Shown here: positions 54,575 through 63,635 of the stretch, piece by piece
Layout: the number at the start of each line of letters is the position of its first letter
How positions within the stretch are numbered: position 1 is the stretch's first letter
Assembly (NCBI GenBank): GCA_020635955.1
Contig: JACJYW010000006.1
Coordinates: 231,001 to 295,000, forward strand
Origin: Crocinitomicaceae bacterium
GTDB taxonomy: Bacteria; Bacteroidota; Bacteroidia; Flavobacteriales_D; Crocinitomicaceae
Direction of reading: 5' to 3'
DNA length: 64,000 bases
Translations under genes and position numbers: made by a program
Notes under the pieces: generated by a model
Databases searched by the model: none
What the model was told of the DNA's origin: nothing
What the model saw: the letters and a program-made list of their open reading frames with translations, nothing else

Positions 54575-54853
54575 CTTTGTTCTTTTTGTCTTAATATCTG
54601 GAATTTCCTCTAATTGGTCATAACTAAGTTCAAAATGATCCTGATCCTTTACTTTCTGAACTTTTGGTGGGATCATGTACGTAAACATCATTTGATCAGC
54701 ATGGGTATACCCGTCTTCTTTTAAACAGGCTATCTGTTCCATTATTTCAGGAGGATCATTCCGTTCCAGATAATTATCCAGATCATTGCTTTCACCATTT
54801 TTGCAAGAGCATAACACCAGGAAAAGAAAGGATAATCTATACAGCAACTTCAT
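54563..54853 (-). CDS. small lipoprotein, hypothetical
   Basis: A 96-residue protein with lipoprotein signal MKLLYRLSFLFLVLCSC and lipid Cys at 15 or 17. The mature part is acidic, with a single Cys (EQIACLKEDG). Its last codons lie in the 51-bp repeat, so the C-terminus may have been reshaped by that element. Not recognised. Confidence 0.65.
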   Translation of the reverse strand: MKLLYRLSFLFLVLCSCKNGESNDLDNYLERNDPPEIMEQIACLKEDGYTHADQMMFTYMIPPKVQKVKDQDHFELSYDQLEEIPDIKTKRTKTEG

Positions 54854-54949
54854 AAATCTTCAATACATTCAAGGTGGAACTAAGTTATGTGATTTTAGTC
54901 ACATTGGTATTTAATAATAGTTCGTAAACTGCGCGCAAATTTGACACTA

Positions 54950-56656
54950 ATGAAAAAACTCATACTACTCTGCACAACTTTATTTTACCTTTCAAGCCAT
55001 GCTCAAAATGCTCTAAACATCCCTCCTAGCTTGACCGGAGGAAGTTTCACGCTTACGCTGGATGAAGGAACTACTCAATTTTATAGCGGTGTAACCACCA
55101 ATACTATGGGTGCAAACGGTTCACTTTTAGGGCCTACCCTGATCATGGATAAAGGTTCAAACGTATCCATTACAGTTGATAATCAATTGGCAGATACCAC
55201 CACTATTCATTGGCATGGTTTACACGTATCTCCTGAAAATGACGGAGGTCCGCACACGGTTATTCTTCCAAACACTACATGGTATCCTTCTTTCACTGTT
55301 TTGGATAAGGCAGGAACATACTGGTATCACCCGCATCTACACATGAAAACAAACCTTCATGTTTCTAAAGGAATAGCCGGAATGATCCTGGTAAGAGATA
55401 CAGAAGAAGCAGGTCTTAATTTACCAATGACCTATGGCGTGGATGAATTCCCGCTTGTGCTACAAACCAAAGGTTTTGATGCTACGGGTCAAATTGAAGT
55501 GGAAACCAATTTGGACACTTCTGTCATGGTGAACGGAACGGTAGATGCTTATGTAGATTTTCCTGCTCAGGTGGTTCGTTTAAGAGTTTTGAACGGATCT
55601 TCTCAACGCGTTATGGAGATAGGTTTTTCGGATAATCGCAACTTTTCTTTAATAGGAACTGATGGAGGTTTACTAGCGGCTCCGGTAACTTTGAACAGAT
55701 ACACCATTGCACCAGGTCAACGTGCTGATATTTTGTTGGATCTTACCTCTGACCTTGGAAATAACATACAGTTAATGAGTTACGGATCAGAAATACCAAG
55801 TGGTTATTATGGTGCAGCTCAACCTGGTATGGGGCCTGGAGCAACTTCATCTTTGGTTAACTATACCTCTAACCCTTTAAATGGTGGTGATTATCAATTG
55901 CTGGATATTACAGTTGTTGCGCAAACAGGTTCTCCAGTAACAAGCATCCCTTCTACCCTGGCCACTTTTACACCATTAACTGAAGGATCAGAGCAGGCTA
56001 CCAGATCGTTGACCTTCACAGCATCAGGCGCCATGAATAATTTAAATGGTCCTTTCCTGATCAATGGTTTATCTATGGATCTAAATGTGATCAACTACAC
56101 TATTCCATTGGACAATATCGAAATCTGGAGTTTAACGAATCAAACGCCAATTGCGCATCCTTTTCATATTCATGATGTTCAATTCTTCATCCTGGATATT
56201 GGAGGCACTCCTCCTCCACCCGAGTTACAGGGATACAATGATGTTGTGTTAGTTCCGGCAGGAATGACTACTGTTCGTTTTATAGCGCAGTTCAACGACC
56301 ACGAGAATGACACCTTGCCATATATGTATCATTGCCACATGCTTCCTCATGAAGATATGGGTATGATGGGACAGTTTATTGTTACTTCGAATCCTGCGAA
56401 CATCAATGAAAATGAAGTGTCAGAAGAATTTTTGGTTTATCCCAACCCTAGTAACAATGGATCTTTTCAAATAAATTCTGCAGTGTTAGCCAACGGGTAT
56501 AGTGTATATACCTCTGAAGGAAAATTGATTAAGGATGTTTCTTTTAATGATCCTACATCTTCCTTTGAATTAATAATTCAAAATGAAGGCGTATATATTC
56601 TGGAAATGAGATCAATAGACTCAGTTTTAAGAAAAATGATTGTTGTACAATTCTGA
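54950..56656 (+). CDS. multicopper oxidase with T9SS sorting domain
   Basis: About 568 residues from the ATG at 54950. Signal peptide MKKLILLCTTLFYLSSHAQ. Three cupredoxin-like domains with copper ligands: TTIHWHGLHVSP, TYWYHPHLHMKTN, HPFHIHDVQFF and YHCHMLPHEDMGMMG (the last has the type 1 Cys-His pattern). A C-terminal T9SS sorting domain starts at FLVYPNPSNNGSFQIN. It oxidises phenols or metals such as Cu(I) or Mn(II) using O2; the substrate is unknown. It is divergent from the lipoprotein. Confidence 0.93.
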   Translation: MKKLILLCTTLFYLSSHAQNALNIPPSLTGGSFTLTLDEGTTQFYSGVTTNTMGANGSLLGPTLIMDKGSNVSITVDNQLADTTTIHWHGLHVSPENDGGPHTVILPNTTWYPSFTVLDKAGTYWYHPHLHMKTNLHVSKGIAGMILVRDTEEAGLNLPMTYGVDEFPLVLQTKGFDATGQIEVETNLDTSVMVNGTVDAYVDFPAQVVRLRVLNGSSQRVMEIGFSDNRNFSLIGTDGGLLAAPVTLNRYTIAPGQRADILLDLTSDLGNNIQLMSYGSEIPSGYYGAAQPGMGPGATSSLVNYTSNPLNGGDYQLLDITVVAQTGSPVTSIPSTLATFTPLTEGSEQATRSLTFTASGAMNNLNGPFLINGLSMDLNVINYTIPLDNIEIWSLTNQTPIAHPFHIHDVQFFILDIGGTPPPPELQGYNDVVLVPAGMTTVRFIAQFNDHENDTLPYMYHCHMLPHEDMGMMGQFIVTSNPANINENEVSEEFLVYPNPSNNGSFQINSAVLANGYSVYTSEGKLIKDVSFNDPTSSFELIIQNEGVYILEMRSIDSVLRKMIVVQF

Positions 56657-56674
56657 GATTGATGAAATAAAAAA

Positions 56675-56697
56675 AGCCCGACCGATATAGTCGAGCT
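56675..56697. terminator. bidirectional terminator between convergent genes
   Basis: AGC-C-CGAC, loop CGATATA, GTCG-A-GCT, with A-rich flank on the left and TTT on the right, serving the oxidase (plus) and the desaturase (minus). Confidence 0.65.
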
Positions 56698-56715
56698 TTG
56701 TACTGTTAATTTTAT

Positions 56716-57801
56716 TTAAGCCTCTAACCCTAGCCTTTTTAGCGTCCTGATATGGGATCTAAAGGCAGAGTAAAATGATTTTTGACTGTTATAAGGCTGA
56801 TCAAATTCTCTGGCTGTTTCCTGCACAATTAAAGATAGTTTTGGATAATGCACATGCGAAATGTGTGGAAACAAGTGATGTTCAACTTGAAAATCCAATC
56901 CACCGATATATGAACTCAACAATGTTTTTTTGATGCCAAAATCTGAGGTTGTTTTCAATTGATGAACAAAGAATTGATCCTGAATTTCAAAATTATCATC
57001 AGGTATAGGTTCATTCATATCTTCTACCACATGAGCCATTTGAAATATGGTACCCATGATCATAGAAGAAACCATGTTCACAACAAGAAACCCAATCAAC
57101 ACCTGCCACCACGAATAATCGGTGATCATCATGGGTAAAGCCAATATTACAAACAAATAAGATATTTTAATCAGGATCAGCTTCCACAAAGCTGATCTAT
57201 AGGTAGTGTTGTAGATCTTAAGCGCACCTAATTTATTGTATTCCTTAAGCCATTTAAATTCCGTTGAAAATCTTGAAATGGTCATAAAACTGTAAAGAAA
57301 AGGACCAAACAAGTATTGATATCTAAATACCCTGTGATATTCAGAATTCTTTGAAAGTCTTAAGATCCCTTTTGTATCTACGTCATTATCCCATTCATAA
57401 ACATTGGGATAAGTATGGTGTAATAGATTGTGCTGAACTTTCCAGTTCAATACGTTACTCCCAAATAGTATCATGCTATTTGCCATTAATTTATTGAGCC
57501 ATTGATGTTTGGAAAATGAACCATGAGCGGCGTCATGCATCACTCCCATCCCAACTCCGGCCTTACCAATTCCCATGACCACCATAAGCAGCAGTGCTAT
57601 CCAGGGTGACATGTGAATGGTAAATACTAGAACCAAAGGAGCCAGGTAAAATGCTATCATAAGAATTGCCTTGAACAACAATCGGTTGCCGCCATATGTT
57701 GACAACTTATGTTCTTTAAAGTATCTCCTAACTCTTTTGGATAACTCAGACGCAAAATCCTTTTGCTTTTGGTCTTTAGCTATGAATTTTAAAGTTTGCA
57801 T
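56716..57801 (-). CDS. membrane fatty-acid desaturase
   Basis: A 361-residue integral membrane diiron desaturase. All three His boxes are present: HDAAH at 89-93, HNLLHH at 124-129, and QVEHHLFPHISH near 305. Several hydrophobic helices separate them. It introduces a double bond into acyl chains, raising membrane fluidity. It lies 31 bp downstream of the cold-shock-domain gene on the same strand, suggesting a cold response. Confidence 0.92.
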   Translation of the reverse strand: MQTLKFIAKDQKQKDFASELSKRVRRYFKEHKLSTYGGNRLLFKAILMIAFYLAPLVLVFTIHMSPWIALLLMVVMGIGKAGVGMGVMHDAAHGSFSKHQWLNKLMANSMILFGSNVLNWKVQHNLLHHTYPNVYEWDNDVDTKGILRLSKNSEYHRVFRYQYLFGPFLYSFMTISRFSTEFKWLKEYNKLGALKIYNTTYRSALWKLILIKISYLFVILALPMMITDYSWWQVLIGFLVVNMVSSMIMGTIFQMAHVVEDMNEPIPDDNFEIQDQFFVHQLKTTSDFGIKKTLLSSYIGGLDFQVEHHLFPHISHVHYPKLSLIVQETAREFDQPYNSQKSFYSAFRSHIRTLKRLGLEA

Positions 57802-57832
57802 TAATTGTTAATCAGTTTTTTGAGGTTTTTAT

Positions 57833-58276
57833 TTAGATCTTTTTCACTTTAACAGCAATCATTCCACGATCACTTCTTTCAAGTAAAAATTGCACCTGGT
57901 CTCCTTCTACTATTGGTTCTTCGCAGTTATTCATGTGTACGAAGTAAGAAGTTTGAGAACCTTTGTCTTTAATGAATCCGTATCCTTTTCCATCATTGAA
58001 AAAAGATACCTTTCCGCTAAGAACTACTTCTTCAACAGGAGAATCATCTTTTTTAGGCACACCTAGTTCAATCTCTTCTGCTTTGATCTCTTTCTTCTTT
58101 TTAGACAGATCAGGTGGTGCTGAAACGATCATTCCATTTTCATCTACATATGCAAGCATGTTCTCGAGCGATCCGCCTTTATCTTCGGCTTTTCTCGCAT
58201 CTTTGCGCGCTTGCTTATCTTTCTTTTTTTGGGCTTTTATTTTTTGTTTTTCTTTTTTACTAAAACTGTCGGCCAT
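57833..58276 (-). CDS. cold-shock-domain protein with Lys-rich head
   Basis: A 147-residue protein. The first 30 residues are Lys/Ala-rich (KKEKQKIKAQKKKDKQARKD), then a linker, then a cold-shock domain (GKVSFFNDGKGYGFIKDKG and YFVHMNNCEEPIVEGDQV, the RNP1 and RNP2 positions). Probably an RNA chaperone. It follows the 118-residue gene by 23 bp. Confidence 0.88.
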   Translation of the reverse strand: MADSFSKKEKQKIKAQKKKDKQARKDARKAEDKGGSLENMLAYVDENGMIVSAPPDLSKKKKEIKAEEIELGVPKKDDSPVEEVVLSGKVSFFNDGKGYGFIKDKGSQTSYFVHMNNCEEPIVEGDQVQFLLERSDRGMIAVKVKKI

Positions 58277-58299
58277 TCTTTATGTTTCTTATTAATACT

Positions 58300-58656
58300 C
58301 TATATCGTCATCAACTTAATGTCAAGCAATTTCTCCGAAATAATTCGTTGAAATTTGTGTTTGTATTGTTCTTCAACAACCAGATAAAACTGACCAGACA
58401 TCATTTTAGCTTTAATTGAAAGGATGATCCATTTAGTGACAAGAATGCTAATCTTGCCACTATTGAATCCTTTTTCAAATTCATAGATATCTGTCTTGTT
58501 ATTCAATTCGATCTCTACTTCAGGATAATATGTAATACCGGCATTCTTGAACCTAACTTCTCTAGTAGGTGACTTTCTATTGCCTTTTAAACGTACTACA
58601 CTATTCTTCTTTTCTCCAAGTTTATTAACGAAAACGCTAATATCTTCCTTAGTCAT
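58300..58656 (-). CDS. hypothetical protein in the cold-shock cluster
   Basis: A 118-residue soluble protein with alternating Lys-rich strands and helices and a basic patch (VVRLKGNRKSPTREVRFK). Not recognised. Its start overlaps the end of the CspA gene by 8 bp, so it is coupled to it. An RNA-related role is inferred only from context. Confidence 0.65.
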   Translation of the reverse strand: MTKEDISVFVNKLGEKKNSVVRLKGNRKSPTREVRFKNAGITYYPEVEIELNNKTDIYEFEKGFNSGKISILVTKWIILSIKAKMMSGQFYLVVEEQYKHKFQRIISEKLLDIKLMTI

Positions 58657-58846
58657 TTAAAACCCTCACATTCACGGCGTTTATGCCTTTTTTCCCTTGA
58701 CTTGTTTCATACTCTACTGTATCATTATCAGATATTTCGTCTACCAAACCTGATACATGTACAAAAATGTCTTCACTTCCATCTTTAGGAGTAATAAAGC
58801 CAAATCCTTTGGCACCATTGAAAAATTTAACTGTTCCTTCTTTCAT
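58649..58846 (-). CDS. cold-shock protein CspA family
   Basis: A 65-residue beta-barrel RNA chaperone. RNP1 is KGFGFITP and RNP2 is DIFVHVS. Full-length for the family. It is 36 bp downstream of the DEAD-box helicase on the same strand. Confidence 0.95.
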   Translation of the reverse strand: MKEGTVKFFNGAKGFGFITPKDGSEDIFVHVSGLVDEISDNDTVEYETSQGKKGINAVNVRVLND

Positions 58847-58881
58847 TTTGTTATTTATTAATTGTTAGTATTTACTTTCTT

Positions 58882-60072
58882 TTAATCCACAAATGTGAAA
58901 GCCGATCCTTGTTTACCGGCTCTCCCTGTACGACCGATCCTGTGGATGTAGGTATCATAGTCGTTAGGAAGTTGATAGTTGATCACATGTGAAACGTTCA
59001 CAACATCTACTCCTCTCGCAGCTACATCAGTGGCTACAAGTACTTTAATATTTCCTTTTTTGAATTTATCTAATGCCTTTACTCTGTAATTTTGAGACTT
59101 ATTTCCATGGATTTGATCCGCTTTAATACCAGATTGATTTAGCTTTTTACTTAATCTATCAGCCAACCTTTTGGTTTCAGCAAATAATATCACTTTATTA
59201 AAACCATCACCTGTAAGAAGCTTCAATAACATATTGAATTTATCGGCACCTTCAGGCACTCTGATTATATCCTGAGCCACATTTTTACTGGTTGAATCTC
59301 CATTGCTCACAGATACTTGTACAGGATCTTTAACCATTTCATTGATTAACGATCTTTGCTTTGGATCCATAGTAGCAGAGAATAACATAGTGTGCTCTCT
59401 ACTTTTCATGCTATTCACAATTCTTCTTATATCCTGAATAAATCCCATGTCAAGCATTCTATCAAATTCGTCTAAAACGAGAGTTTGCATAGAAGCTAAT
59501 TTTAGATTCCCTCTGTTCATCAGGTCCAATAATCTTCCAGGTGTTCCGATAATCACATCATTGTGTCGTTTCAATGAACTAACATCTGCAGAAACGCTTG
59601 TTCCACCAATATGACAAGAAACACTTAGGTTTAAACCTCTGGATAGTTTTTTAAATTCATCCTGAACCTGAAGGGCAAGTTCCCTGGTTGGCACAATGAT
59701 CAAAGTTTTAAAATTCTTTTGATTCTGATCTAACAGATTGTGTAAGATGGGAATAAGAAAAGCCCCTGTTTTTCCTGTTCCCGTGTTTGCTAAACCGATA
59801 AGGTTATGCTTTAGGAGCAGATGTTGATATGTCTTTTCCTGAATTTCTGTAGGATTAATAAATCCCATTTGTTTCAAATTCGATTTCAATTGCGGATGAA
59901 GATCCATTTCGTTGAAGCTTTTAATAGCCATATACTTTGAAGCCTTTTCTTCTTGTGCCTCCTGAATTAGTCGATTTGGATTGATCGTTGATTTTATCTT
60001 ACGATTTGATTTGTTTTGTTGAGGCCTTTTTTTGTTTTGATGAAAGGCTTTATTATTCTTTTTTGTATTCAT
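58882..60072 (-). CDS. DEAD-box RNA helicase (RhlE-like)
   Basis: 396 residues from the ATG at 60072; the TTG 11 codons upstream is unlikely. The N-terminus is Lys/Asn/Gln-rich, then the Q motif (FNEMDLHPQLKSNL), Walker A TGTGKTGAF, DEFDRMLDMGF, SATM and HRIGRTGRAG. The protein ends soon after motif VI, lacking the usual basic tail. It heads the cold-shock set and likely unwinds RNA at low temperature. Confidence 0.92.
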   Translation of the reverse strand: MNTKKNNKAFHQNKKRPQQNKSNRKIKSTINPNRLIQEAQEEKASKYMAIKSFNEMDLHPQLKSNLKQMGFINPTEIQEKTYQHLLLKHNLIGLANTGTGKTGAFLIPILHNLLDQNQKNFKTLIIVPTRELALQVQDEFKKLSRGLNLSVSCHIGGTSVSADVSSLKRHNDVIIGTPGRLLDLMNRGNLKLASMQTLVLDEFDRMLDMGFIQDIRRIVNSMKSREHTMLFSATMDPKQRSLINEMVKDPVQVSVSNGDSTSKNVAQDIIRVPEGADKFNMLLKLLTGDGFNKVILFAETKRLADRLSKKLNQSGIKADQIHGNKSQNYRVKALDKFKKGNIKVLVATDVAARGVDVVNVSHVINYQLPNDYDTYIHRIGRTGRAGKQGSAFTFVD

Positions 60073-60464
60073 TTTAATTGTAATTAATTGCCAGAAATTG
60101 GGCAATACAAGAACAGCACATTGTTTTTAAATGTCTGTTCAATTTTGTTAATAAGATTGTTTGCTAAGGTGTACCTTGAAAAAACTGCTTTTAACTCAAA
60201 TAGAAATTCTTTTTGATTTGAAATATGCCATTTAGGCGAAAACTTTGACTTCTTAATATCCTTACTTGTTCATTACCTGGAAAGCAATTTTTACTTTCCC
60301 AAAGCATTAGAAGATATTGTATGCACACAATAGTCTCATAGTGCTTTACATGTTAATTCCGGAAAATGATAAGGAAGTTGTCGGCAGTGTCTAATTTCAG
60401 ATGAAATTCAAACCAAAAAAATCACAAATTCAAAATAGAGAATTAGCTTGATACCACAAAGATA
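60073..60464 (-). promoter_or_regulatory. long 5' leader and promoter of the DEAD-box gene
   Basis: A minus-strand TATCTTTG at 60464-60457 matches TAnnTTTG. If it is the promoter, the leader is about 380 bases, with no open frame of note. Long leaders are typical of cold-shock mRNAs, where they control stability and translation. No good TTTG at 19 bases. Confidence 0.4.
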
Positions 60465-60568
60465 CGCTATTAAATTGGGTTAAGCATTATAAAAGTAGGA
60501 TTATCTCTTCTATTACAGGGTTAATCAATTAAAGATAAGCGTATTACAAACTATTTAAACTTCAATTG

Positions 60569-60649
60569 ATGGAAAATGGTGTTAACACGGTGTATATAAA
60601 CGGAAACAACATCAGTGAAAAAAGACTAATTGTTGTAGAAGGAAAGTAA
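60569..60649 (+). pseudogene. remnant of a T9SS sorting domain
   Basis: A 26-residue frame from an ATG at 60569 ending KRLIVVEGK. The whole peptide (MENGVNTVYINGNNISEKRL and so on) has the end-of-sorting-domain shape (Gly-x-Tyr, then strand, then basic-hydrophobic end). The upstream reading frame is closed at 60536, so only a fragment remains. Confidence 0.6.
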
Positions 60650-60668
60650 AAGCTGTTCAGCCTTCAGT
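60618..60668 (+). repeat. 51-bp repeat with T9SS-tail remnant, copy 2
   Basis: Second copy of the element at 54524-54574, with three mismatches. It includes the end of the remnant frame, its stop codon and the trailing GTTCAGCCTTCAGT. Confidence 0.8.
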
Positions 60669-60761
60669 ATGTACTTTTTTGTGCTTGTTTAAAAAAGTAA
60701 AAGATCCTCTCTTTCTGGATTGATTATTTTTATTTTCTTTGTTACAACTAAATTTTTAATC

Positions 60762-61376
60762 ATGCACAAACAACTCGTTATCATAGGATTGGCTCTAACA
60801 TTCATGGCTTGCGGAGGTTCAGAAAATGACAATCAAAACAATGATGAAACAAACCACGAAAATGACACTACTTCAGTAGACAGTTCGGTAACAGAAACTA
60901 TTGAAGTAAAAGAGTATGTTAAAGATCTAAGCGGTATTGGCGAGATAAGTTTAGATGTGGTTTATGACACCTGGGCAGAAGGAACTACTATACCTATTAC
61001 TATTGAGCACCCGGGTGGTGAAGAAGAAGAATACGAGTTGATGAACCCTTATGCCCATCTTTATCAATATGACGGAACAGGCGTTGATCTCGAAGCTACG
61101 TATAATAAAGGTGAATGGTATGTAGATTCATTGTGGGAAGACGGTGGTGAAGTTGTTGTTTTTAAAAAAGGAACTAAGATCAATGGTCCATTCATGACAA
61201 CAGCAATTACAAGAGAAGTGTATGCTGAACCTAATGAAGAAAGCGAATTGATCCACACCTTCAAAAATGAATCATACTCTGATATCATTCTAGCCTGGAA
61301 AAACTGGGTAAAGATCTCTTTTTACACACCTGAAAAAAATATGTCCGGTTGGGTAAAAACTAGACCTATGGAGTAA
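60762..61376 (+). CDS. lipoprotein with SH3-like C-terminus
   Basis: About 204 residues from the ATG at 60762, which gives a clear lipoprotein signal HKQLVIIGLALTFMAC with lipid Cys at 17; the longer frame from 60720 would bury it. Then an Asn/Asp/Glu/Thr-rich linker, and a C-terminal part with bacterial-SH3 features (REVYAEPNEESELIHTF, NWVKISFYTPEKNMSGWVKT). Often such domains bind peptidoglycan. The following gene starts 20 bp later. Confidence 0.8.
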   Translation: MHKQLVIIGLALTFMACGGSENDNQNNDETNHENDTTSVDSSVTETIEVKEYVKDLSGIGEISLDVVYDTWAEGTTIPITIEHPGGEEEEYELMNPYAHLYQYDGTGVDLEATYNKGEWYVDSLWEDGGEVVVFKKGTKINGPFMTTAITREVYAEPNEESELIHTFKNESYSDIILAWKNWVKISFYTPEKNMSGWVKTRPME

Positions 61377-61396
61377 TTCAATTCATATTTTATACC

Positions 61397-62863
61397 ATGT
61401 TAAAATCAGTATTGATAACTTCTCTTTTTATTGAGTTTTTGACTTTCGGTCAATTTATTCAAAAAGGTCAGACTTTAACAGGTACAAGTAATAATGATAA
61501 TTGCGGTTACTCTGTTGCTATTAACCAGACTGGAGATAAGGTAGTCACAGGTATTCATAATGGAGTCGAAGGTGGGAGCGTAAAAGTATATTCCTATAAT
61601 GGAACACTATGGACGCAAATAGGAAGTACCCTTTATGGAGCTGAATACAATGATTCTTATGGAACTAAAGTTGCAATCAATACTATTGGTGATATTATTG
61701 CCGTGTCAGTTCCGGGTGCTGACCCAAATGGATCTAGTTCTGGAATAGTAAAAATTTATGAATGGGATGGATCTGACTGGATCCAAAAAGGAAATGATAT
61801 AGAGGGACAAAACACCAATGAATATACTGGACAGGCACTTAGCCTCAATGGTAACGGTAATATTGTTGTGATCGGAATAAATGGAAACACAGGAGCGAAT
61901 GATGCGGGTCGTTGTCGAATTTATGAGTGGAATGGATCTGACTGGATTCAAAAAGGATTAGATATCCAGGGAGAATCAGTTAATGATCTATTCGGAACAT
62001 CAGTTGATATAAATTACGAAGGAAACATTGTTGCGGTTGGCGCAATAGAAAATGATGGCAATGGAAATGAATCTGGTCATGTCAGGGTTTTTGAATGGCT
62101 GGACACATACTGGAGTCAGGTGGGAGGAGATATTGATGGTGAAATGGCAGCTGAATATTCCGGATCATCAGTGGCCTTAGATAGCACAGGAACTACTGTT
62201 GCAATAGGCTCACCTTTTTACTCCGGACTTTTTCCTACCTCAGGATCAGTGAGAGTATTTGAATGGTCAGATGCGCAATGGACATTAAAAGGAAGTCTCA
62301 TAGAAGGACAAGGAAATTGGGCTCATTTTGGAAGGTCAACAAGATTAAGTAATTCAGGTAATATTTTAGTAGTTGGGTCACCTGACTATGATGCAACCGG
62401 AATTGGAGGTAGGATTGCTGCATATTATTGGAACAATAATGAATGGCAGCTGATCGACAATTACTTAGAAGGAGCTCAGTCAGCCGGATGGTTTGGCCAT
62501 GAAGTAGACATAGCAGAAACTGGTTCTAACATCAATATCGCAGTCGGAATACCTTACGGTGGCAATTCCGGAGAGGTTAAAATTTACCATATGGACTATG
62601 GATTATCATTACCTGAAGAAACACATGGCTCTTTTGTATACCCTAATCCTTCAAACGGTAGTTTTTGCTTGCAAACAGTGAAAGATGTGATAGTTGAAAA
62701 TATCCATATTTACAGTTCATTGGGAGAATCAATAGAATTCTCTACCTTGGAGATTTCATCAAATAATGTGGCTATAGAGATATCAGGTGATCCCGGGGTT
62801 TACTTTATGACATATAAATCGGATCAGTTAATTTCTACTACTAAAATATTCGTCTCCAATTGA
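61397..62863 (+). CDS. T9SS-sorted beta-propeller-like protein
   Basis: A 488-residue exported protein. The signal is short (LKSVLITSLFIEFLTFGQ). It contains about six repeats of the form VRVFEWxDxxWxxxGxxIxGE / FGxSVxLxxxGxxVAIGxP, likely a beta-propeller. A T9SS sorting domain begins at FVYPNPSNGSFCLQT. It is likely to be surface-exposed or secreted. The repeats are typical of abundant Bacteroidota cargo of unknown role. Confidence 0.88.
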   Translation: MLKSVLITSLFIEFLTFGQFIQKGQTLTGTSNNDNCGYSVAINQTGDKVVTGIHNGVEGGSVKVYSYNGTLWTQIGSTLYGAEYNDSYGTKVAINTIGDIIAVSVPGADPNGSSSGIVKIYEWDGSDWIQKGNDIEGQNTNEYTGQALSLNGNGNIVVIGINGNTGANDAGRCRIYEWNGSDWIQKGLDIQGESVNDLFGTSVDINYEGNIVAVGAIENDGNGNESGHVRVFEWLDTYWSQVGGDIDGEMAAEYSGSSVALDSTGTTVAIGSPFYSGLFPTSGSVRVFEWSDAQWTLKGSLIEGQGNWAHFGRSTRLSNSGNILVVGSPDYDATGIGGRIAAYYWNNNEWQLIDNYLEGAQSAGWFGHEVDIAETGSNINIAVGIPYGGNSGEVKIYHMDYGLSLPEETHGSFVYPNPSNGSFCLQTVKDVIVENIHIYSSLGESIEFSTLEISSNNVAIEISGDPGVYFMTYKSDQLISTTKIFVSN

Positions 62864-62893
62864 TTGAAGATGTTATTTTAATTTACTTCACGC

Positions 62894-63502
62894 TTATCCA
62901 ATCACCTCCACCGGAGCCAGATCTTTCAGCCATCCTGTAATGCTCTTTCTTTCGAAATTGGATAAAAGTACTTCATGCTCTAACTCACTTTTGAAAAATA
63001 CCAGACGCCCAAAAACAGGTTCAATTTTTACGTCTTCTTGCGTATAGATCATGAGCTCTCCCCCATCTCCAGCCTTCCAATTTCGGTTTAGATAGAAGAC
63101 CATAGAATATTTACGACTGTCATCTGATCTAAACTGATCCTTGTGTCTGGCATATCTGGTACCTGACTGATAAACAGCATAGTGAAATTCAAAAGATTTA
63201 ATGCCTGCGAAGCAAGTCACATTCAAATAATCTGTAAACTGTCCAATGATCGATAAAAATTCCTTCTCCGCTGGTACGGCAAGATTCTCATTCAGCCAAA
63301 AGATCTCATCTCCACGAACACTTCCTATTCGTTGCTGATCTGAACCATTACCGATTTGTGCTTTATGAAAATAATCTGCCTCTAAACGACTAACTAAGGA
63401 GTTTTCCAGATCTGATAAAAGCCCCTCAGGTAGCCAATTATCCAAAATACCATAACCCTGAAAGATCAATTGATTAATGGCTTCTTCGAAATTGGAGATC
63501 AT
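62894..63502 (-). CDS. 2OG-Fe(II) oxygenase (prolyl-hydroxylase-like)
   Basis: A 202-residue dioxygenase. The iron triad is seen as H-x-D in ARHKDQFRSD and the distal His in KSELEHEVLLS, with Arg in RKSITGWLK binding 2-oxoglutarate. The core strand YSMVFYLNRNWKAGDGGELM is typical of prolyl 4-hydroxylase-type proteins. Substrate may be a ribosomal or elongation factor protein, as for some relatives. It is convergent with the propeller gene. Confidence 0.88.
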   Translation of the reverse strand: MISNFEEAINQLIFQGYGILDNWLPEGLLSDLENSLVSRLEADYFHKAQIGNGSDQQRIGSVRGDEIFWLNENLAVPAEKEFLSIIGQFTDYLNVTCFAGIKSFEFHYAVYQSGTRYARHKDQFRSDDSRKYSMVFYLNRNWKAGDGGELMIYTQEDVKIEPVFGRLVFFKSELEHEVLLSNFERKSITGWLKDLAPVEVIG

Positions 63503-63635
63503 ATGAGCTAATTAAAAGCGCCAAATTATGTCTTGAATTCTGAATATAATCTGAAGTCTTAGCTGCAGATTTGTCAGCTTTTCATTCGAATTACGACCAA
63601 GGATTATGAGATATTGATATTTTTATCCATTGAAG

